From JBCAXA01 sp038749025 (lineage in GTDB: Bacteria > Pseudomonadota > Gammaproteobacteria > Steroidobacterales > Woeseiaceae): a stretch of 64,000 bases of DNA. Below the pieces are notes generated by a model, which was not told where the DNA came from, did no database searches, and worked only from the letters and a program-made list of their open reading frames with translations. Location: positions 54,338-118,337 of the forward strand of contig JBCDIL010000011.1 of NCBI GenBank assembly GCA_038749025.1, read 5' to 3'. Positions 34,797-42,701 of this stretch are shown in pieces. Positions within the stretch are counted from its first letter, which is position 1. Each line of letters begins with the position of its first letter. The translations under genes and the position numbers were made by a program.

Positions 34797-34820
34797 TTTT
34801 GTGGTATTAATGCCACAAAA
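34797..34820. terminator. Long palindrome just after the GST gene, possible bidirectional terminator
   Basis: TTTTGTGG at 34797-34804 and CCACAAAA at 34813-34820 flank TATTAATG, so nearly the whole 24 bases are self-complementary. The stem ends in A on one strand and T on the other, which fits a weak terminator in either direction. It starts 10 bases after the GST stop codon. Confidence 0.5.
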
Positions 34821-34867
34821 CGATGCCTCAGTCTTCAAAGAGCCTGTTTAAGGCGTATTAAAGATTG

Positions 34868-35027
34868 ACACAGCGTTGTTTCTCTGCCACTCTGCGCGAC
34901 AAGAAACAGCCAGTGACCCAAGCACGGGCGTTTCTAACAGCGACAGACGCAACACCTTCAGGCAAGGTCGAGGCGGGGGAACTACACTGTCGTAGACTAA
35001 AAACGGTCCTTATGGGCCGTTTTTTTT
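34868..35027 (+). ncRNA. Candidate structured small RNA with intrinsic terminator
   Basis: A gene-free stretch ends in a good terminator, although no protein gene precedes it on that strand. Two promoter-like options exist: TTCAAA (34834) with TATTAA (34856), or a perfect TTGACA (34865) with a poor -10. AGAAAC at 34902-34907 can pair with TGTTTCT at 34877-34883 or with GTTTCT at 34930-34935, so two structures compete. A further hairpin, ACCTT/AAGGT, spans 34954-34968. I do not recognise a known RNA family. The transcript ends before the convergent amidase gene, so it has no coding target in cis. Confidence 0.5.
35003..35027 (+). terminator. Intrinsic terminator of the candidate small RNA
   Basis: ACGGTCC at 35003-35009 pairs with GGGCCGT at 35014-35020 (one G-T pair) around TTAT, followed by eight T. 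Because no coding gene ends nearby on this strand except the GST about 215 bases back, it argues for an RNA transcript in this gap. Confidence 0.85.
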
Positions 35028-35029
35028 GT

Positions 35030-35298
35030 GCATTAACGCGTCGTTCTCATGGGTCGTTTTCTGAAGCCGGGTACGGCCCACGATCATGACCGGTTGCAGC
35101 CATCGAAGCGTGTCCCGAAGAGATCGCTTTTCACTGTTAAATCAGTGGGTTAGCGAATATTGGTTGGATGAGCATTGCCAACCCCACGCACACCACTGAA
35201 TTAGCGGTGCTCGCGACAAGGTTCCATTGTTAAACAATCGTTTACGGGCATTACTTCAAATCGAATCGGTTCGAATTACGCGGCTAGCGGCATCGTTG
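35030..35298. other. Gene-free stretch downstream of the small RNA candidate
   Basis: No convincing coding frame is present. The stretch holds GGTTGG/CCAACC at about 35163-35182 and the odd palindrome ATTGTTAAACAAT at 35226-35238. One of these may terminate the amidase gene, which ends at 35299 on the minus strand. Nothing else is recognisable. Confidence 0.6.
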
Positions 35299-36912
35299 CT
35301 AGGGCTCTAGCGACGGCAAAAACTCAGGTTGCCGAAAACCGCCGTGCGCACGCTCTATTTGCCGCGCGATGCCAAGCAACAGCGCTTCGCTGTAAGGTAC
35401 TCCGACGATACTGATCCCCAACGGCAGCCCTGATACATCGCCAGCCGGTACCGTGACGTTCGGCCAGCCGGAAACGGCTGCCAGACTTGAGCTACCGACG
35501 CCGAAGCGATCACCACCGATTACGTCCAACGGCCACGCTGGCCCATTAGACGGCATGATCAGCGCATCGAGTTTTTCTGTGTCGAATAACACCTGCAACG
35601 CTGCGCGCATCGCACCTCTGCTTGCGGCTAGAGCCTGCGCATGCACTGGCGAGTCGACGGCAGCCGCTGTGGCGGCGGCTTCGAAGATGTCTTGGTCAAA
35701 CCAAGGCATCGCGGTGTCGCTTTGCTGCTCGTTCCACGCGATCAGTGCATCGAGTGTGCGCCTCTCGGCGGGTAAGTTCGTATCGGCAAGGTAGCGGTTT
35801 AAACCGTCGCGAAACTCGATCAACAGCACCTCGTACTCGGCGTCACCGCTGTCTTCCGGAATGTCGACGTTCGCCGGATCGACGAGCACCGCACCGCGTT
35901 GCTTCAGTGCCGCACTGACGTCACTTAACAGCTCATCGACGGCGGGGTAGCGCCCATGACCGAAATAGCCACGCCAAACCCCGATCCGCCGACCCATTAT
36001 TTCAACGGTCGCCAGTTCGGCCACGTAGTCGACCTCACCGGGGTGACCGGCTGCCGCCGGGTCGCTTGGGTCTTCGGCCGCGGCAGCCGACAACAGCGCG
36101 GCAGCGCCACGGACGGTGCGGGCCATCGGTCCGGCGGTATCTTGCGAGATCGCGATGGGGATAATCCCATCTCGGCTAATCAAACCGAGTGTCGGCTTGA
36201 TGCCGACGATGCCGGTGATCGAGGCCGGGCAAACGATCGATCCGTCCGTTTCCGTCCCGATGGCCAGTGGTGCTAGCCCGGCTGCCACGGCAGCCGCCGA
36301 GCCGCTCGACGAGCCGCAGGCATTGCGATCGAGCACGTACGGATTACGCGTTAGACCACCGACACTCGACCAACCACTGACCGAATTCGACGAACGAAAA
36401 TTCGCCCATTCACTGAGGTTTGTTTTACCCAGTATGATGAGTCCGGCAGCCCTAAGATCCGCAACGAGGCGTGCATCATCGCTGGCGATGTGGTCGGCCA
36501 AGGCCAAGGAGCCCGCCGAGGTTGCCATCCGATCGGCCGTGTCGATATTCGCTTTCAGCAACACGGGGATACCGTGCAAGGGACCGCGAACGGCGCCACG
36601 TTGGCGTTCCTGGTCGAGCGTGATGGCCGCGCTGAGCGCGTCTGGGTTCGTGTCGATCACGGCATTGAGGGTGGGTCCGCTGTCGTCGATAGCATCGATT
36701 CGCGCGAGCAGCGCGATGACCAGCGCCTCGGACGTTAACGCACCCGTCTCGAGCTGCTCGCGTAATTCATCGACCGTCGCGAAGACCAATGCGTCATCGG
36801 AGATGCTAAGGGGTTCCGGTGATTGGCAGCCGTTAACCACGGCTGTCACCGCGCACACGGCCGCCATGCGCTTAGCTGCCGCGCCCAGTGCGTGGCGGGT
36901 TAGTATCGGCAT
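35299..36912 (-). CDS. Amidase-signature family protein
   Basis: The 537-residue amidase has the catalytic Lys in PVLLKANIDT, the Gly/Ser-rich GSSSGSAAAVAAG and GTETDGSIVCPASITG, giving the Ser-cisSer-Lys triad. A signal sequence with a possible lipobox (VVNGC, Cys29) suggests it is exported and lipidated. Amidase-signature enzymes hydrolyse a wide range of amides, so the substrate is open. It is divergent from maiA, with only 24 bases between them. Confidence 0.92.
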   Translation of the reverse strand: MPILTRHALGAAAKRMAAVCAVTAVVNGCQSPEPLSISDDALVFATVDELREQLETGALTSEALVIALLARIDAIDDSGPTLNAVIDTNPDALSAAITLDQERQRGAVRGPLHGIPVLLKANIDTADRMATSAGSLALADHIASDDARLVADLRAAGLIILGKTNLSEWANFRSSNSVSGWSSVGGLTRNPYVLDRNACGSSSGSAAAVAAGLAPLAIGTETDGSIVCPASITGIVGIKPTLGLISRDGIIPIAISQDTAGPMARTVRGAAALLSAAAAEDPSDPAAAGHPGEVDYVAELATVEIMGRRIGVWRGYFGHGRYPAVDELLSDVSAALKQRGAVLVDPANVDIPEDSGDAEYEVLLIEFRDGLNRYLADTNLPAERRTLDALIAWNEQQSDTAMPWFDQDIFEAAATAAAVDSPVHAQALAASRGAMRAALQVLFDTEKLDALIMPSNGPAWPLDVIGGDRFGVGSSSLAAVSGWPNVTVPAGDVSGLPLGISIVGVPYSEALLLGIARQIERAHGGFRQPEFLPSLEP

Positions 36913-36936
36913 CAGGTTGGCTCCAGTCGAACAACG

Positions 36937-37587
36937 ATGAAACAGTACACGCTCTATAGCTACTTTCGCAGTTCAACATCGATTCGGGTTCGCGCCGCCC
37001 TGGCGTTAAAGGGGCTCGACTACCGATACGAAGCGGTGTCGCTGCTCGACAACGAGCAATCGAAGGCACGCTACCGGTCGGTTAATCCGGAAGGGCTGGT
37101 GCCGGCGCTGCTAACCCCAGCGGGTGACGGGTTATCGCAATCGATGGCAATCATCGAGTACCTCGATGAGGTCTATCCGACCCCAGCATTGTTGCCAAGT
37201 CAGCCGCTAGCCCGTGCGCGAGTGCGCTCATTGGCACAAATCGTCGGCTGCGATATTCACCCGATTAACAACCTTCGCGTGCTGCGCTACCTAAAACGCG
37301 AATTGCGTGCGGACCAAGACGCTATCGCGGCTTGGTTCCGGCGCTGGGCGAGCGCTGGTTGCCAGGCCCTTGAACAGCGTTTGGCCAATGACGCCGAGAC
37401 CGGCGAGTTCAGCCATGGGAACTCGCCGACGCTCGCCGACATTTGTTTGTATGCGCAGGTCCTGAACAACCGCCGCTTTGATGTCGACATGGCGCCGTAT
37501 CCGACTGTTGCACGCGTGTTCTCCGCGTGCGCGGCAATGGAGGCATTTCGAGCGGCTGATCCGGCCGTGCAGCCCGATGCCCAGTGA
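36937..37587 (+). CDS. maiA: Maleylacetoacetate isomerase (zeta-class GST)
   Basis: The 216-residue protein has the zeta-class signature YSYFRSSTSIRVRAALALKG near the start, NPEGLVPALLT, and SQSMAIIEYLDEVYP. These match MaiA, which isomerises maleylacetoacetate with glutathione in tyrosine and phenylalanine degradation. No other genes of that pathway are next to it. It is followed by tRNA-Pro on the opposite strand. Confidence 0.9.
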   Translation: MKQYTLYSYFRSSTSIRVRAALALKGLDYRYEAVSLLDNEQSKARYRSVNPEGLVPALLTPAGDGLSQSMAIIEYLDEVYPTPALLPSQPLARARVRSLAQIVGCDIHPINNLRVLRYLKRELRADQDAIAAWFRRWASAGCQALEQRLANDAETGEFSHGNSPTLADICLYAQVLNNRRFDVDMAPYPTVARVFSACAAMEAFRAADPAVQPDAQ

Positions 37588-37604
37588 TAGACGGTTTACA
37601 GAGT

Positions 37605-37681
37605 TGGTCGGGGTGACTGGATTCGAACCAACGACCTCGTCGTCCCGAACGACGCGCTCTACCAGGCTGAGCTACACCCCG
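37605..37681 (-). tRNA. tRNA-Pro (anticodon CGG)
   Basis: On the minus strand the 77-base sequence folds into a complete cloverleaf. The acceptor stem is CGGGGTG paired with CACCCCG, the anticodon stem is CGTCG/CGACG with loop TTCGGGA, and the T loop is TTCGAAT. The anticodon is CGG, which reads CCG for proline. The discriminator A and the CCA end are encoded. It follows ispB, which is transcribed in the same direction. Confidence 0.97.
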
Positions 37682-37720
37682 CGTTGTAAGCCGTTTAATA
37701 CCTAATGGTGGACCGTCGGC

Positions 37721-38719
37721 TTAGTGCGACCGCTGTACCGAGAATTCAGCGATAGTCCGAAGCGCCTGCTTGAAGTCTGATTCCGGGATAGACTCCAGCG
37801 CGTCGATTGCGGCCTGCGCTGCCTCGTCAGCGCGCCGCGCAGTGTACTGAAGCGCGTCGGTTGATTCAACGATGGACAGCACACGATCCAGATCGCCGCG
37901 ACCGCCTTTCACAATCACTTTCCGCAGAAATTCCTGCTCCAGCGCCGAACTCGTCGCCAGCGCGCGAATAATGGGCAGCGTCGGTTTGCCTTCTGCTAAA
38001 TCATCGCCGACGTTCTTGCCGATTTCTCCGGCGTCAGCCGTGTAATCCAAGAGATCGTCCACCAGCTGGAAAGCGACACCCAATTCACGTCCGTATACGG
38101 CGAGTGCTCGACGAGTGCGGAGGTCTGAATCCGCCGCGACAGCCCCTAACTCGGCGCCGGCTTCAAACAGCCGCGCTGTCTTACGGTAAATCACCTCCCG
38201 ATAGCGGGCTTCGGTGGTTTCCGGGTTATGGACGTTCATCAGCTGCATGACCTCGCCCGCGGCGATCGTATTGGTCGCATCGGCCAAGATGTCCATGACG
38301 GGCAGCCGACCGAGAGCTACCATCAGTTGGAACGAGCGGGAGTACAAAAAGTCGCCAACCAAGACGCTGGCTTGGTTGCCAAAGACCTGATTAGCCGTCG
38401 CTTTGCCACGGCGCCGCTCCGAGCCATCGACGACGTCGTCATGCAGCAGTGTCGCCGTGTGGATGAATTCGATGATGGCGGCCAGATGATGGTGGGCATC
38501 GCCGCTGCAGCCCAATGCGCGTGCGGACAGCAAGACGACGACTGGACGAAGCCGTTTGCCGCCACCGCCGACGATGTACTCGGCAACCTGGGAGACGAGC
38601 GCAACGTCGCTGGACAAGGAAGAGCGAATGAGAGTGTCGACGGCGTTGAGATCATCGGCAACTAGCGCTCGCACAGCAGCGAAGTCACCGTCCGTCGAGA
38701 TCGGGCGGGCGATTTGCAT
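37721..38719 (-). CDS. ispB: Octaprenyl/polyprenyl diphosphate synthase
   Basis: ATG at 38719 gives 332 residues, close to E. coli IspB; the frame could extend to 38899 but that part covers the rplU promoter and is not protein-like. Both aspartate-rich motifs are present: LLHDDVVDGSERRRG and FQLVDDLLDYTAD. The enzyme builds the isoprenoid tail of ubiquinone. Head-to-head arrangement with rplU-rpmA-obgE is the classic gammaproteobacterial order. Confidence 0.95.
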   Translation of the reverse strand: MQIARPISTDGDFAAVRALVADDLNAVDTLIRSSLSSDVALVSQVAEYIVGGGGKRLRPVVVLLSARALGCSGDAHHHLAAIIEFIHTATLLHDDVVDGSERRRGKATANQVFGNQASVLVGDFLYSRSFQLMVALGRLPVMDILADATNTIAAGEVMQLMNVHNPETTEARYREVIYRKTARLFEAGAELGAVAADSDLRTRRALAVYGRELGVAFQLVDDLLDYTADAGEIGKNVGDDLAEGKPTLPIIRALATSSALEQEFLRKVIVKGGRGDLDRVLSIVESTDALQYTARRADEAAQAAIDALESIPESDFKQALRTIAEFSVQRSH

Positions 38720-38831
38720 CGCAAAATTGTGCCTGATTTGGCGGAATCGCGCACCTGCGTCTGGGCCTCGACGAGCTTGTCGGCGACCCGGATCGGCTAC
38801 CGCAGGAAGCTCATGATTTGCTGATTTTGGA

Positions 38832-38860
38832 TTGACCAGCCGGTTATCGGGACTTAAAAT
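38832..38860 (+). promoter_or_regulatory. Sigma-70 promoter of rplU-rpmA
   Basis: TTGACC at 38832-38837 and TAAAAT at 38855-38860 have an exact 17-base spacing. They lie 72 bases before the rplU start codon. Each hexamer matches the consensus at five positions, so this is the best promoter in the window. Confidence 0.82.
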
Positions 38861-38872
38861 ACCGGGCTGCAT

Positions 38873-38889
38873 TGGGGACAGTGTCCCCA
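38873..38889. repeat. Perfect palindrome in the rplU leader
   Basis: TGGGGACA and TGTCCCCA flank a central G, giving 8-bp perfect arms just downstream of the expected transcription start. In the RNA it forms a tight hairpin 43 bases before the rplU start. It could be a leader attenuator, a protein-binding site, or a copy of a dispersed REP-like palindrome. I saw no second copy in this window. Confidence 0.6.
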
Positions 38890-38931
38890 TTCCCAGCATT
38901 CGTGCACCGGCTAAACAGAAGGCGGACCAAC

Positions 38932-39249
38932 ATGTACGCGGTCTTTAAAAGCGGCGGTAAACAATACAAAGCCGAAAAAGGCGATCGGCTGCGCCTAGAA
39001 AAACTCGACGTTGAAGACGGCGCCGAGGTCGAATTCGATCAAGTGCTTTTGATTGGCGAGGCCGGCGGCAGCATCACCGTCGGCAAACCCTTGGTCGATG
39101 GCGGCAAGGTCGTCGCTAAAGTCGTTGCCCAAGGCAAGGGCAAGAAAGTCGACATCATCAAATTCCGGCGCCGGCAGAATTACCTGCGTCACAAAGGCCA
39201 CCGGCAGCATTTCACCGAAGTGGAAGTCACCGCTATTTCCGGTAGCTGA
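38932..39249 (+). CDS. rplU: 50S ribosomal protein L21
   Basis: ATG at 38932, preceded by GGCGGA, gives 105 residues. The protein begins MYAVFKSGGKQYKAEKGD and contains FRRRQNYLRHKGHRQ, both diagnostic of L21. It assembles early on 23S rRNA. It is the first gene of rplU-rpmA; the leader carries a promoter and a strong palindrome. Confidence 0.98.
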   Translation: MYAVFKSGGKQYKAEKGDRLRLEKLDVEDGAEVEFDQVLLIGEAGGSITVGKPLVDGGKVVAKVVAQGKGKKVDIIKFRRRQNYLRHKGHRQHFTEVEVTAISGS

Positions 39250-39268
39250 ACAATACGAGGTACTTGCA

Positions 39269-39526
39269 ATGGCTCATAAGAAAGCAGGCGGCAGTTCCAA
39301 GAACGGTCGCGATTCGGAATCCAAACGACTGGGCGTTAAGCGTTTCGGCGGCGAAGAAGTGCTCGCAGGCAACATCCTGGTTCGCCAGCGTGGTACCCAC
39401 TTTCATGCGGGCGTGAATGTGGGTGTCGGTCGTGATCATACGCTGTTCGCGAAAGCGGCTGGCCGTGTACAGTTTGCGCGCAAAGGTCCCAAAGGGCGTC
39501 GTTTCATTAGTATCGTCACTGATTAG
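39269..39526 (+). CDS. rpmA: 50S ribosomal protein L27
   Basis: The 85-residue protein starts MAHKKAGGSSKNGRDS, the short N-terminal tail that reaches the peptidyl-transferase centre. It continues with VLAGNILVRQRGTHFHAG. The ATG at 39269 is 20 bases after rplU. A terminator follows before obgE. Confidence 0.98.
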   Translation: MAHKKAGGSSKNGRDSESKRLGVKRFGGEEVLAGNILVRQRGTHFHAGVNVGVGRDHTLFAKAAGRVQFARKGPKGRRFISIVTD

Positions 39527-39549
39527 CGGCGTACGATTCGACTGACGAA

Positions 39550-39574
39550 AACCCCGCCCAGTGCGGGGTTTTTT
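39550..39574 (+). terminator. Intrinsic terminator between rpmA and obgE
   Basis: AACCCCGC at 39550-39557 pairs with GCGGGGTT at 39563-39570 around a five-base loop, followed by further T to 39574. It likely lets most transcripts end after the ribosomal genes, so obgE is expressed at a lower level. Confidence 0.9.
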
Positions 39575-39595
39575 GTTCATGCCTTCCCATCCGTC

Positions 39596-40651
39596 ATGAA
39601 ATTTGTAGATGAAGCGACTATCCGTGTCATCGCCGGTAATGGCGGTGGCGGGTCGCTGAGCTTCCGACGCGAGAAGTACATTCCGCGTGGTGGGCCCGAC
39701 GGCGGCGACGGCGGCGACGGAGGGTCGGTTTACCTGGCGGCGGATGGCGGACTAAACACACTGGCCGATTTTCGCGTTGCGCGACGATTTCGTGCGGAGA
39801 ATGGCCAACCGGGTGCCGGCCGCGAGCGTACTGGGAAGAGCGGCAACGATCTTACTGTCGCGGTGCCTGTCGGGACGGCCGTTTACGACGTAGATACTGG
39901 CGAGTTGATCGGTGACGTTACCGACAACGGTCAGCGTTTGCGCGTCGCGGCCGGCGGCGAGGGCGGTCTCGGTAACACGCGGTTTAAGAGCTCGACCAAT
40001 CGAGCCCCACGGCAGACGACACCGGGCACTCCGGGGGAGCAGCGCCATCTCAAGCTAGAGCTGCGCGTGCTGGCCGACGTCGGCCTACTGGGATTGCCGA
40101 ACGCTGGCAAGTCAACGCTTATCTCGGCGCTAAGCGCGGCACGGCCGAAAATCGCCGACTACCCATTCACAACCCTCTATCCCAACCTAGGCGTCGTCCG
40201 CGTTGGCGATCAGCAAAGCTTCGTTATGGCCGATATCCCTGGGCTCATTGAAGGTGCTTCGACGGGCGCTGGTCTGGGCATTCGATTCCTAAAGCACCTA
40301 TCGCGGACTGGCCTATTACTGCATGTCGTAGACCCGCTACCGGCCGATGAGTCAGATCCTGTTGAGACGGCCAAGACGTTGATTGATGAGCTGACGGCAT
40401 ACGGTGAGGCGCTTGTCGATAAGCCACGCTGGCTGGTCGTCAACAAACTTGATCTCGTACCGGACAATGAGCGCGACGCGCTACTACGGCGATTCAAAGT
40501 TCACGCAGACACGCTGGGGGTCGCCGACACCGATGTCTATGGAATCAGTGCCGCAACGGGCTTCGGCTGCGAAGCACTAGCGCAGGCCATTGCCCGTGAG
40601 ATCGAGGCGCGTCGAGAGGCGGTTTTATCGTCGGATACAAACAACGAATAA
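39596..40651 (+). CDS. obgE: GTPase Obg/CgtA
   Basis: The 351-residue protein has the Gly-rich Obg domain (GNGGGGSLSFRREKYIPRGG), the Walker A GLPNAGKST near residue 166, DIPGLIEGA and NKLDLVP. ObgE is an essential GTPase in 50S ribosome assembly and stress response. A start very near the terminator of rpmA fits the usual read-through arrangement. It converges with rpsT. Confidence 0.97.
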   Translation: MKFVDEATIRVIAGNGGGGSLSFRREKYIPRGGPDGGDGGDGGSVYLAADGGLNTLADFRVARRFRAENGQPGAGRERTGKSGNDLTVAVPVGTAVYDVDTGELIGDVTDNGQRLRVAAGGEGGLGNTRFKSSTNRAPRQTTPGTPGEQRHLKLELRVLADVGLLGLPNAGKSTLISALSAARPKIADYPFTTLYPNLGVVRVGDQQSFVMADIPGLIEGASTGAGLGIRFLKHLSRTGLLLHVVDPLPADESDPVETAKTLIDELTAYGEALVDKPRWLVVNKLDLVPDNERDALLRRFKVHADTLGVADTDVYGISAATGFGCEALAQAIAREIEARREAVLSSDTNNE

Positions 40652-40680
40652 AACAACGCCGACTCATGCGGCCGGCGTTG
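40648..40680 (-). terminator. Intrinsic terminator of rpsT
   Basis: On the minus strand CAACGCCG and CGGCGTTG form an 8-bp stem followed by TTTTATTC. It lies just after rpsT and overlaps the last codons of obgE on the other strand. Confidence 0.85.
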
Positions 40681-40706
40681 CGCGTGATCGTTGTAAAGCG
40701 CTTCGC

Positions 40707-40970
40707 TCAGGCGAGTGCGCGGAGCCGGGCGTTAAGCCGGCTTTTGTGGCGAGCTGCCTTGTTCTTATGGATGATGCCTTTGCTCACCATCGCATCAATG
40801 ACTGGCACAGCCGCCGCAAACTTGGTTGTCGCGCCTTCTTTGTCGCCGTCATCGATCGCTTTGATAACGTTCTTGATGTACGTGCGCATTTTTGAGCGCA
40901 GCGCCATGTTGTGCTGGCGCAGTTTGACCGCTTGGCGGGCACGTTTTTGGGCAGATTTAATGTTTGCCAC
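40707..40970 (-). CDS. rpsT: 30S ribosomal protein S20
   Basis: The 87-residue, very basic protein begins MANIKSAQKRARQAVKLRQH and contains KGIIHKNKAARHKSRL, both S20 signatures. It binds 16S rRNA early in 30S assembly. It is divergent from murJ, the standard gammaproteobacterial arrangement. Confidence 0.98.
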   Translation of the reverse strand: MANIKSAQKRARQAVKLRQHNMALRSKMRTYIKNVIKAIDDGDKEGATTKFAAAVPVIDAMVSKGIIHKNKAARHKSRLNARLRALA

Positions 40971-41102
40971 GGTAGTCTCGAAAGAATTCTGGAAAGCCGC
41001 TTATTATCTCGTGGGCGCATTAAGGCTGTCAACGCTAACCTGGGCAAAATCGCTCGTATTACAGTTACACTACGCATTGACCTGCGCCGTGTACGCCGAC
41101 CC

Positions 41103-42701
41103 ATGAGCCAAGAATCCGCCGAGCCCCGACGAGTCGGCCTATTGAGAGCTACCGGGGTCGTCTCCGCATTCACCTTGCTGTCGCGCATCCTGGGCCTCGT
41201 CCGAGACATCGTCATCGCCAATGTCTTTGGTGTGAGCCGCGTCACCGAGGCGTTTTTCGTCGCCAATAAAATCCCGAACATGATGCGGCGCTTCTTCGCC
41301 GAAGGGGCTTTCTCGCAAGGTTTCGTTCCGGTTTTAAACGACTATAAGATGCGCCGCACGGTCGGCGACACAGCGACGTTCGTTGCCGCCGTATCTGGCA
41401 CGCTCGGTGGGTTTTTGTTGGCACTGACCGGAGTCGGCGTCTTGTTCGCTCCCATGCTGGTCATCGCGATCGCACCTGGTTTTGCCGCGGATGATCGTTT
41501 TGACCTGACGGTCGCGATGCTCAGATGGACTTTCCCGTACCTGTTATTCGTGTCACTGGCCGCGTTGGCGTCTGGGGTGCTGAATAGTTACGGCCGCTTC
41601 GCATTGCCGTCGCTGGCGCCAGTGCTTCTGAACGCCGCGCTTATTATCGCCGCGTTGCTGGTCGCGCCGCAGCTTGATGAGCCGGGCATGGCGTTGGCGG
41701 GCGCTGTTTTTGTCGCGGGCATCTTACAGGTGCTTATCTTATTGCCGTCGCTGCAGCGGTTGCGATTACTGCGGTTGCCGCGTTGGTCGCCGGCGAGTGA
41801 CGGTGTTAAGCGGGTGTTGAAACTGATGTTGCCGGCGATGGTCGGTTCGTCGGTCGCACAAATTAATATTTTCATCGATAACGTTATCGCGTCGATTCTG
41901 ATGGCCGGGTCTGTCAGTTGGTTGTACTACTCAGACCGCCTGATGGAGTTTCCTCTCGGCGTGTTTGGTATAGCACTTGCCACAGCGATTTTACCGCAGC
42001 TGTCGTCGCAGCACGCCAGTGGCCGCGCCGCCGACTTCACTGCGACGCTCGACCGCGGCCTGCGCTTGGTTTTCGCCATCGGCCTGCCCGCAACCGCTGG
42101 GTTAATCGTGATGTCCGGGCCTCTGGTCATTACGTTGTTCCAACGCGGTGCCTTCACGGCAACCGACGTGGTCATGACGCAGTGGAGTCTGGTGGCATTC
42201 TCAACCGGACTGTTGGGATTTATGCTCGTAAAGGTGTTAGCGCCGGGCTTTTTTGCTCGTCTCGATACGCGTACGCCGCTGCGTTGTGGCCTCGTTGCGC
42301 TTGCCGTTAATGTTGTATTGAACGGCACATTTGTCTTGCTGGCACTTCGTTATGGTTGGGTCGCACCGCATGCCGGCTTGGCGGCGGCGACATCGATCGC
42401 CGCGTGGGTCAATGCGGCGCTGTTGTATCGCGGGCTACGTCAGGCCAGCGTTCTCGCGCACCACCCCGGATGGCCCGGTTTAGTTGGCCAAGTGACTGTC
42501 GCGACCGTCGTGATGGTCGCTACCCTGTTGTGGTTAGTACCGGCGTCGCCGACGTGGACTGATTGGGGGCAGCTGCAAAGAACGAGCGCGCTGTTGGCGT
42601 GGGTTGGTTTGGGTGGCGTGGTCTTTGTGGTTATAGCGATGGGACTCGGCTTGCGGGTTGGCACATTCGCCGCGGGTACTGCCAGTCAGAAGGAGAGCTA
42701 G
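41103..42701 (+). CDS. murJ: Lipid II flippase MurJ (MviN)
   Basis: ATG at 41103 gives 532 residues; an upstream extension to 40911 overlaps rpsT and is not used. The sequence has about 14 membrane segments and the MurJ signatures AFFVANKIPNMMRRFFAEGA and SQGFVPVLNDYK. It flips lipid II across the inner membrane for peptidoglycan synthesis. The last bases overlap the ribF start codon. Confidence 0.96.
   Translation: MSQESAEPRRVGLLRATGVVSAFTLLSRILGLVRDIVIANVFGVSRVTEAFFVANKIPNMMRRFFAEGAFSQGFVPVLNDYKMRRTVGDTATFVAAVSGTLGGFLLALTGVGVLFAPMLVIAIAPGFAADDRFDLTVAMLRWTFPYLLFVSLAALASGVLNSYGRFALPSLAPVLLNAALIIAALLVAPQLDEPGMALAGAVFVAGILQVLILLPSLQRLRLLRLPRWSPASDGVKRVLKLMLPAMVGSSVAQINIFIDNVIASILMAGSVSWLYYSDRLMEFPLGVFGIALATAILPQLSSQHASGRAADFTATLDRGLRLVFAIGLPATAGLIVMSGPLVITLFQRGAFTATDVVMTQWSLVAFSTGLLGFMLVKVLAPGFFARLDTRTPLRCGLVALAVNVVLNGTFVLLALRYGWVAPHAGLAAATSIAAWVNAALLYRGLRQASVLAHHPGWPGLVGQVTVATVVMVATLLWLVPASPTWTDWGQLQRTSALLAWVGLGGVVFVVIAMGLGLRVGTFAAGTASQKES

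Noticed and set aside
34865..35089. 74-codon frame in the gap after GST
   Set aside because: It starts with TTG, has no ribosome site and runs through a strong intrinsic terminator, so RNA is more likely.
36116..36940. 274-codon plus-strand frame opposite the amidase
   Set aside because: The amidase on the minus strand has all catalytic motifs; the plus frame is Ser/Ala-rich noise.
38720..38899. Extension of ispB to 38899
   Set aside because: It covers the rplU promoter region and is unlike the IspB N-terminus.
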